Below, piece after piece: positions 40,767 to 45,395 of a stretch of DNA of 45,395 bases (its first letter is position 1; the number at the start of each line of letters is the position of its first letter). The stretch lies in assembly GCA_005116775.1 (NCBI GenBank), contig SWDN01000004.1, positions 130,902 to 176,296 on the forward strand, given 5' to 3'. Under the pieces are notes generated by a model. That model was not told the origin of the DNA, ran no database searches, and was given only the letters and a program-made list of their open reading frames with translations. The translations under genes were made by a program, and so were the position numbers. This DNA is from Nitrospira sp. Its GTDB lineage: Bacteria > Nitrospirota > Nitrospiria > Nitrospirales > Nitrospiraceae.

Positions 40767-42494
40767 TGAGGGGAGTTCGATGAGCCGCAGAGTGTAGAGA
40801 TACTGGTAGAGCCCCTTATGGTCCATCAGTTCGGCATGGGTGCCGGTTTCCACGAGGCACCCTTTGTTGAGGACGAGGATACGATCGGCTCGCTGAATGG
40901 TCGTCAATCGGTGGGCGATCACAAAGGTCGTTCGACCTTTCATCAGCTGTTCCAGCGCTTCTTGCACGAGTCGTTCTGACTCACTGTCGAGGGCAGAGGT
41001 GGCTTCATCCAACAACAAGATTCGTGGGTTTTTTACGATGGCCCTGGCAATGGCAATACGTTGCCGCTGCCCGCCCGACACATTGATTCCTTTTTCCCCC
41101 ACAATGGTTTGATACTGATCTGGAAAGTTCATGATGAAATCGTGCGCATGGGCCGCACGGCTCGCCGCCACCACCTCTTCCTGAGTGGCCTTCTCGTTCC
41201 CGTAGCGGATATTCTCGAGAATCGTTCCGCCGAACAGGATTGTCTCTTGCGGAACCAGCGCGACCTGCTGATACCAGCTGTCCATGGTGACGTCACGGAG
41301 ATCGTGCCCGTCGATGGTAATCCGTCCTTCAGTCGGATCGTAAAAACGGTGAAGCACGTTCATCACAGTCGTTTTTCCGGCCCCGGTGGGACCGACGATG
41401 GCGACGAGCTCGCCGGGCTTTGCTTCGAACGACACGTCCGTCAAGACCGGTTGGCGTGGGTCGTAGGCAAAGTGGACATGTTCAGCCCTGATGTGTCCTG
41501 AGACGGTGGGCAATGCCGTGGCGGTGGGGGAGTCGCTTACCTCGGAGCGAGTATCGAGAATTTCGAACACCCGTTGGGTGGCGCCCTGCGCTTCCCTGAT
41601 CTGTGCGAATACGCGGGCAGCGGAACTGAAGGGGCCGACCAGAATTCCTGCAAAGAGGACGAAGGCAAAAAGATCGCCCGGTGACACGCTCCCGTCGATG
41701 ACCTGTTGTCCCCCATACCACACCACTGCCGCCGCTGCGGAGAAGGTCAGTAGGGTGATGACAGGAATAAATACCGCCATGACGCCGGCCTTTCGCATGG
41801 TCAATGCCAGAGTCTGTTCGACTTGAGTCGCAAACCTAGTCTCTTCGCGCTGTGTTTGGACGAAGGACTTCACGATCCGGATGCCGGAGATCACTTCCTC
41901 GATGAGGGTACTCATCGCTGCGGTATGATCCTGAATCGCGGTCGAGAGGGATTTCAGCTTGCGGCCGAATCCCTTGGCCACAAGCACGAGCAACGGGAGG
42001 AGAATCAGGATCAAGAGGCAGAGCCGCCAATTCATCGTCAGCAAGAAGGTAATTCCACCGACGAAGGTCACGAGGTGCTTTGCACTGTCGATCGGTGTTT
42101 CAGTGACGACCGATTGGATGACTGTTACGTCGTTCATGAGCCGTGAAAGAAGCTCGCCGGTTCGTCGGCGAGCGAAGAAGCTCACCGATAAGGTGTGCAG
42201 ATGTCCAAAGAGGTGCCGGCGAAAGTCGGCGATGATCCGTTGCGAAATCCATGCGGTCAGATAGCTATGGCCCATTGAACACAGACCCTGCAGGACGACG
42301 AGCGCGAGAAAGACCGCGATCATGTCCGTCATTTTTGACTGGTCGTGTTGTATGGTAATGATGTCCCACAGGGAGCCGGCTAACTTCAGGAGGCCAAGAT
42401 TGATGGCGGCAACCACCATGACCATCAAGCCTGCCACTATCATGCGGGAGAAGTAGGGCTTCAGAAACGGGAGAAATCGTGAGAAGGTGGACAT
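40764..42494 (-). CDS. MsbA-like ABC exporter (fused TMD-NBD)
   Basis: A 576-residue half-transporter. The N-terminal 320 residues hold six transmembrane helices of the type I exporter fold; the C-terminal ATPase carries Walker A GPTGAGKTT, the signature NVSGGQRQR, Walker B ILLLDEATSALD and the switch His in IAHRLTT. It acts as a homodimer, most likely flipping lipid A or other lipids across the inner membrane, though drug export is possible. The ATG at 42494 is the first start. The stop codon coincides with the beginning of a palindromic element. Confidence 0.91.
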   Translation of the reverse strand: MSTFSRFLPFLKPYFSRMIVAGLMVMVVAAINLGLLKLAGSLWDIITIQHDQSKMTDMIAVFLALVVLQGLCSMGHSYLTAWISQRIIADFRRHLFGHLHTLSVSFFARRRTGELLSRLMNDVTVIQSVVTETPIDSAKHLVTFVGGITFLLTMNWRLCLLILILLPLLVLVAKGFGRKLKSLSTAIQDHTAAMSTLIEEVISGIRIVKSFVQTQREETRFATQVEQTLALTMRKAGVMAVFIPVITLLTFSAAAAVVWYGGQQVIDGSVSPGDLFAFVLFAGILVGPFSSAARVFAQIREAQGATQRVFEILDTRSEVSDSPTATALPTVSGHIRAEHVHFAYDPRQPVLTDVSFEAKPGELVAIVGPTGAGKTTVMNVLHRFYDPTEGRITIDGHDLRDVTMDSWYQQVALVPQETILFGGTILENIRYGNEKATQEEVVAASRAAHAHDFIMNFPDQYQTIVGEKGINVSGGQRQRIAIARAIVKNPRILLLDEATSALDSESERLVQEALEQLMKGRTTFVIAHRLTTIQRADRILVLNKGCLVETGTHAELMDHKGLYQYLYTLRLIELPS

Positions 42495-42579
42495 GGTGAA
42501 ATCGATCTTAGAGGAGGTGACTACGGAAAACCAAGGGAGAACAGTGGAGGGGGACTGAAGCCAGAGATGTTATTGACAA

Positions 42580-42798
42580 CTACAGTTGCGCGATGGATTC
42601 GATCAGGTTTTTGTTGATCGCCACGTAGTCCGAGCGATGATTCTCATCGATCACTACGTCGGTGAGGCTGATAAAGAGTCGCTGCTCTTCGTTGATCGCA
42701 TCGGATACACGGCTCCGCATAGGAGGAATGAGAAAGTCGCCAACGTAGACACAGTTCACAGTCCGGACGCGGATGCGAACCTTTTTGCCTTCTGGCAT
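42580..42798 (-). CDS. Conserved small protein of unknown function
   Basis: A 72-residue protein, mostly beta strands by appearance: KVRIRVRTVNCVYVGDFLIP, then RSRVSDAINEEQRLFISLTD, then a final helix KNLIESIAQL. It resembles small conserved proteins I have seen annotated as DUF6812 or similar, with an Sm/SH3-like barrel, but I am not certain of the name. The ATG at 42798 is favoured by the GGGGGAGGAGAGG tract before it; an ATG at 42816 lies ahead of that tract. The 31-aa basic gene upstream is on the same strand. Confidence 0.72.
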   Translation of the reverse strand: MPEGKKVRIRVRTVNCVYVGDFLIPPMRSRVSDAINEEQRLFISLTDVVIDENHRSDYVAINKNLIESIAQL

Positions 42799-42828
42799 GG
42801 ACCTCTCCTCCCCCATATCGGGTGAAGC

Positions 42829-42924
42829 CTAGCTTTTACGACGTTCGAATTTTTGACGCCGGCGCAGCTTCTTGTACTTGTGCTTGCGCATCTTTTTACG
42901 GCGTTTTTTGAGCACACTGGACAT
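42829..42924 (-). CDS. AURKAIP1/COX24-type 31-aa basic protein
   Basis: A 31-residue extremely basic protein, MSSVLKKRRKKMRKHKYKKL ending RRRQKFERRKS, matching the small COX24/AURKAIP1 domain that in bacteria occurs as a free ribosome-associated peptide (bS22-like). GGAGAG lies seven bases before the ATG, in perfect position, and codon use fits. It probably binds the small ribosomal subunit; this is from knowledge of the family. It lies 30 bases upstream of the 72-aa gene on the same strand, probably in one transcript. Confidence 0.86.
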   Translation of the reverse strand: MSSVLKKRRKKMRKHKYKKLRRRQKFERRKS

Positions 42925-43068
42925 GCGTTATCTCTCCTGCAAGAGGAGGAGTGTAGAAGTTTTCACGGGAAATTGCAAGCTCATCGATGGAATAAATTGA
43001 TCATGATTGGACTGGGGCCGAACGTCTCATGGGCCGGTGATGCGGTGCGCATTGGATTACAGCTCTGC

Positions 43069-43097
43069 TTGACCTGCCTCATACTCACTCCTATATA
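43069..43097 (+). promoter_or_regulatory. Sigma70-type promoter before lipoprotein-nadB
   Basis: TTGACC (43069-43074), a 17-base spacer and TATATA (43092-43097). Transcription would start near 43104, only about five bases before the ATG at 43109, implying a very short or absent leader. Confidence 0.55.
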
Positions 43098-43108
43098 CTG
43101 GCTTCACG

Positions 43109-43615
43109 ATGTCTCTATACACGCTTCCACGGTTTCCAATTTTGCTCCTGCTCGGTTTGCTATTGTTGGTTGGCATCGGCTGTGGAGGCAAGAAGGTTCA
43201 ATATCCCGAAGATCACGAACGGTATCTCCGTATCGATCGGGCCGTCGAGTCCCTTCGTCAAGCGTATGTGAGGAAAGACTCGTCAGCGCTGGCCTCGATC
43301 ATGATGCCGATTGACCAGCTTGAGCGGTTACGGGAAGAGGCTCGCAGCGATTTCGAGACGTTTGGCGCCATCACGGTGGACTTTGCGATTGAGCGTGTGA
43401 TGATCGATGGGGACAACATCGATGTCTTTGTGCATTGGCAGGGGCTGTGGAAAAAAGATGCAGACGATCTGGGGCTCCGCCAGCGGGGCCATACAAAGTT
43501 GCAGTGGGTCGGCACACAGTCGATTCTGTTGCGCGGGATTCAAGGCGATGTTCCCTTCGGGATAAAATCTCGGCAGGCCATTGTCGAGCCTGCACTCCTT
43601 CCCAAGAAAAAATAA
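43109..43615 (+). CDS. Predicted lipoprotein of unknown function
   Basis: A 168-residue protein with a lipoprotein signal: hydrophobic LLLLGLLLLVGIGC with Cys25 as the lipidation site. The mature domain opens with a helix (RIDRAVESLRQAYVRKDSSA) and continues as beta strands (ITVDFAIERVMIDGDNIDVF, VHWQGLW), reminiscent of small alpha/beta NTF2-like or Cif-type folds, which I only infer. No catalytic residues are evident. The gene ends three bases before nadB and probably forms an operon with it. Confidence 0.8.
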   Translation: MSLYTLPRFPILLLLGLLLLVGIGCGGKKVQYPEDHERYLRIDRAVESLRQAYVRKDSSALASIMMPIDQLERLREEARSDFETFGAITVDFAIERVMIDGDNIDVFVHWQGLWKKDADDLGLRQRGHTKLQWVGTQSILLRGIQGDVPFGIKSRQAIVEPALLPKKK

Positions 43616-43618
43616 CTC

Positions 43619-45265
43619 ATGCGATCTCGTCGATCCCGCGATCCGCTACAGGCTGATTTCTTAGTCATCGGGAGCGGTGTCGCCGGTCTTCGCGCAGCAT
43701 TGGAGTTGAGCCGTGCCGGACGTGTCTTGGTATTGACGAAAGGGCATCCGCTTCAGAGTAGTTCGATCCACGCCCAGGGCGGGGTCGCGGTGGCCATGAG
43801 TGAAGAAGACGATGTGGCCATCCATTTAACCGACACGCTCAAAGCGGGCCATGGACTTTGCCGGAAAGAGGCCGTGAGGGTCCTTGTCGAGGAAGGACCT
43901 GATCGGATTCAAGAATTGATCAAATGGGGGGCCAAGTTCGACAAAATCGGTGGCAAGTTTGCGTTCGCTCGGGAAGCGGCCCATAGCCGAAGCCGTATCC
44001 TGCGCGCTCGGGGGGATGCGACAGGGAATGAAATGGTACGAGTGTTGATCGCCGAGGTGAATCGTCAGGAGCGTATTCAGCGATTAGATCATCACTTTAC
44101 CGTGGACCTCGTCGTGCATGATGGGCGTTGCTGCGGGGCCATCGTGCTGAATGAAGGGTCAGGTCGCCAGTTTGTATTGTCGGCTCGCGCGGTCGTGTTA
44201 ACGACCGGTGGTGCCGGGCAGGTGTATGCGCGGACGACCAATCCTCCAAATGCTACGGGTGATGGGATGGCCATGGCGCTACGTGCGGGGGCGGTGCTTC
44301 AAGATATGGAATTCGTGCAATTCCATCCCACTGCGCTGTATTTGCCGTCGAGCCCGCCATTCTTGCTTTCGGAAGCGATGCGCGGAGAGGGCGCGCAGTT
44401 GCGCAATAGTAAGGGGGCCCTCTTCATGCAGCGATACCACCCGATGGGAGCGTTAGCGCCGCGAGATATCGTGTCACGGGCCATCTTGGCGGAGATGGCG
44501 GCGACGAAAGCGCGTCATGTCTATCTTGACGTCACCCACTTGGGAACCGAGTTTGTGAAGCGGCGATTTCCGACGATCTATGCGACATGCCTTCGCTACG
44601 ACATCGATATCACGGAGGAATGGATACCTGTATCTCCCAGCGCACATTATATGATGGGCGGGGTCTGGACCGATCTGAACGGTGCGACGACGGTTCCAGG
44701 GCTCTTTGCCGCAGGGGAGGTGGCTTGTAGTGGTGTGCATGGGGCGAATCGTCTCGCGAGTAACTCTCTACTCGAAGGGTTGGTATTCGGTGCGCGAGCG
44801 GCATCGGCAGCCGTCGCATTTGCTGATCGGCAGGAGCCTCCTACATTGTCGTCTCAGGATGCCACGCTTCGAGCAGGTCAATTCGGCGCACTAGACGATG
44901 CAGAAAAATTGCGAAGCTCTCTGAGGCGAACGATGTGGGGACAGGTGGGGGTCATTCGTTCAGGGGAATCACTCATCCGCGCCTGCGCGCAGCTATCGCG
45001 ATGGGCCCAACTCGTGACCCAGCCGTTCGCAGGTCGTGCAGCGCTGGAAGTGAAAAATATGGTGCAGGTGGCGCAATGTGTCGCGGAAGCCGCGTTGTGG
45101 AGAGAGAACAGCGTCGGAGCCCATTACCGGTCTGATTTCCCCGAGACCAAGCGGGTGGGCTGGCAACAGCATAGCCGCCTGTCAAGCGGGGAAGTGGTCA
45201 GCGAGAAGAAAGCTCAGAAGAAATCGCGGGGGTTGCTGTTGTCTCTTCGGGGGCGTGTCGGTTGA
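43619..45265 (+). CDS. nadB: L-aspartate oxidase
   Basis: A 548-residue FAD enzyme of the succinate dehydrogenase/fumarate reductase flavoprotein family. The dinucleotide motif IGSGVAGL is at residues 17-24. SSIHAQGGVAVA and DGMAMALRAGAVLQDMEFVQ, then FHPTAL, are typical of NadB, as are RDIVSRAI and SAHYMMGG. GVHGANRLASNSLLEGLVFG near residues 378-397 is diagnostic. It oxidises L-aspartate to iminoaspartate, the first step of NAD biosynthesis. The C-terminus (KKAQKKSRGLL) is basic. The last 68 bases overlap the 3' end of the convergent transglycosylase gene. Confidence 0.94.
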   Translation: MRSRRSRDPLQADFLVIGSGVAGLRAALELSRAGRVLVLTKGHPLQSSSIHAQGGVAVAMSEEDDVAIHLTDTLKAGHGLCRKEAVRVLVEEGPDRIQELIKWGAKFDKIGGKFAFAREAAHSRSRILRARGDATGNEMVRVLIAEVNRQERIQRLDHHFTVDLVVHDGRCCGAIVLNEGSGRQFVLSARAVVLTTGGAGQVYARTTNPPNATGDGMAMALRAGAVLQDMEFVQFHPTALYLPSSPPFLLSEAMRGEGAQLRNSKGALFMQRYHPMGALAPRDIVSRAILAEMAATKARHVYLDVTHLGTEFVKRRFPTIYATCLRYDIDITEEWIPVSPSAHYMMGGVWTDLNGATTVPGLFAAGEVACSGVHGANRLASNSLLEGLVFGARAASAAVAFADRQEPPTLSSQDATLRAGQFGALDDAEKLRSSLRRTMWGQVGVIRSGESLIRACAQLSRWAQLVTQPFAGRAALEVKNMVQVAQCVAEAALWRENSVGAHYRSDFPETKRVGWQQHSRLSSGEVVSEKKAQKKSRGLLLSLRGRVG

Positions 45266-45395
45266 CAGGACGCTCCGTGATCACACCGTCGCGGACGAGG
45301 AACGTGCGGTAATATCGGAGCACCTTCTTGACGTATTGCCTGGTTTCATCGTAAGGGGGAAGCGCTTGATAGCGGTCGACGGCATTCTCTCCGGC
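45198..45395 (-). CDS. Lytic transglycosylase, C-terminal part (runs off the window)
   Basis: The window end encodes the last 65 residues of a protein on the minus strand, reading AGENAVDRYQALPPYDETRQ then YVKKVLRYYRTFLVRDG. This is the closing segment of SLT-type lytic transglycosylases (AGxxAVxxYxGxPPYxETxxYV), enzymes cutting the peptidoglycan glycan strand in the periplasm. The tail after the domain (ERPVNRHAPEE, TPAISSELSSR) is not conserved. The stop at 45198-45200 lies inside nadB. The start and catalytic Glu are outside the window. Confidence 0.82.
   Translation of the reverse strand, partial: AGENAVDRYQALPPYDETRQYVKKVLRYYRTFLVRDGVITERPVNRHAPEETTATPAISSELSSR

Noticed and set aside
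42853-43314. Plus-strand 153-codon frame
   Set aside because: It covers the opposite strand of the 31-aa COX24-type gene and then the lipoprotein gene in another frame.

Overview
The window reads as chromosomal DNA of a GC-rich, chemolithotrophic-type Gram-negative bacterium. My best guess is a Nitrospira-like member of the Nitrospirota. That rests on overall character (NAD-linked formate dehydrogenase, many universal stress proteins, CzcCBA-type efflux, NDH-2, c-type cytochrome) and on intergenic palindromes starting CAGGATGCTGAAAAA that I associate from memory with Nitrospira genomes. No rRNA, tRNA or CRISPR array was seen, so the taxonomy is inference.

Layout. 1-2444: a visibly AT-richer three-gene cassette with overlapping genes, two unknown proteins and a ComEC-like metallo-beta-lactamase-fold hydrolase, followed by a DUF433/DUF5615 (VapBC-like) toxin-antitoxin pair (2805-3422). 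3429-9169: exported pentapeptide-repeat protein, small cytochrome c, FmdB-type zinc ribbon, a phosphotransferase paired with an APS-kinase-like protein, and a YheT-type hydrolase. 9557-13264: three universal stress protein (USP) genes and a cupredoxin. 13279-22034: a DUF2934 protein, an unknown 460-aa protein, the formate dehydrogenase genes fdsG, fdsB and fdsA, a formate/nitrite channel and a phosphofructokinase with pyrophosphate-type signatures. 22073-23911: two duplicated tandem-domain USPs. 23987-32462: small exported proteins, an NhaD fragment, a protein built from 150-bp tandem repeats, and an operon for a heavy-metal RND efflux pump. 32790-36088: a decayed zone with a degenerate AAA ATPase, a 4-TM protein, the GTPase YlqF, a NuoN 3' remnant and an IS630-type transposase remnant. 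36293-45395: NDH-2, an exported propeller-like protein, lipocalin, aldo/keto reductase, MsbA-like exporter, a conserved small protein, a tiny 31-aa COX24/AURKAIP1-type basic protein, a lipoprotein, nadB, and the 3' end of a lytic transglycosylase gene.

How the parts may work together. Formate would enter through the FNT channel and be oxidised to CO2 with NADH production by the Fds complex; a possibly reversible PPi-type phosphofructokinase sits directly behind. Nine USP domains in five genes flank this block, suggesting an energy-starvation or redox-stress neighbourhood. The RND operon has a good promoter with a palindrome over its -35 box.

The most unusual signal is non-coding. (i) A roughly 125-nt palindromic element begins exactly at the stop codon of four genes (5487, 7821, 15339, 40764), always in the gene's sense orientation, and its apical hairpin keeps pairing through compensatory changes. 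(ii) A second class of intergenic inverted repeats is built from short permuted words (for example CTGAAAGCTGA, GTGAAACGTGAAATG), and one of them forms the last codons of fdsB. The FdsA protein also appears to have lost the His-Cys3 cluster ligands usual in this family.
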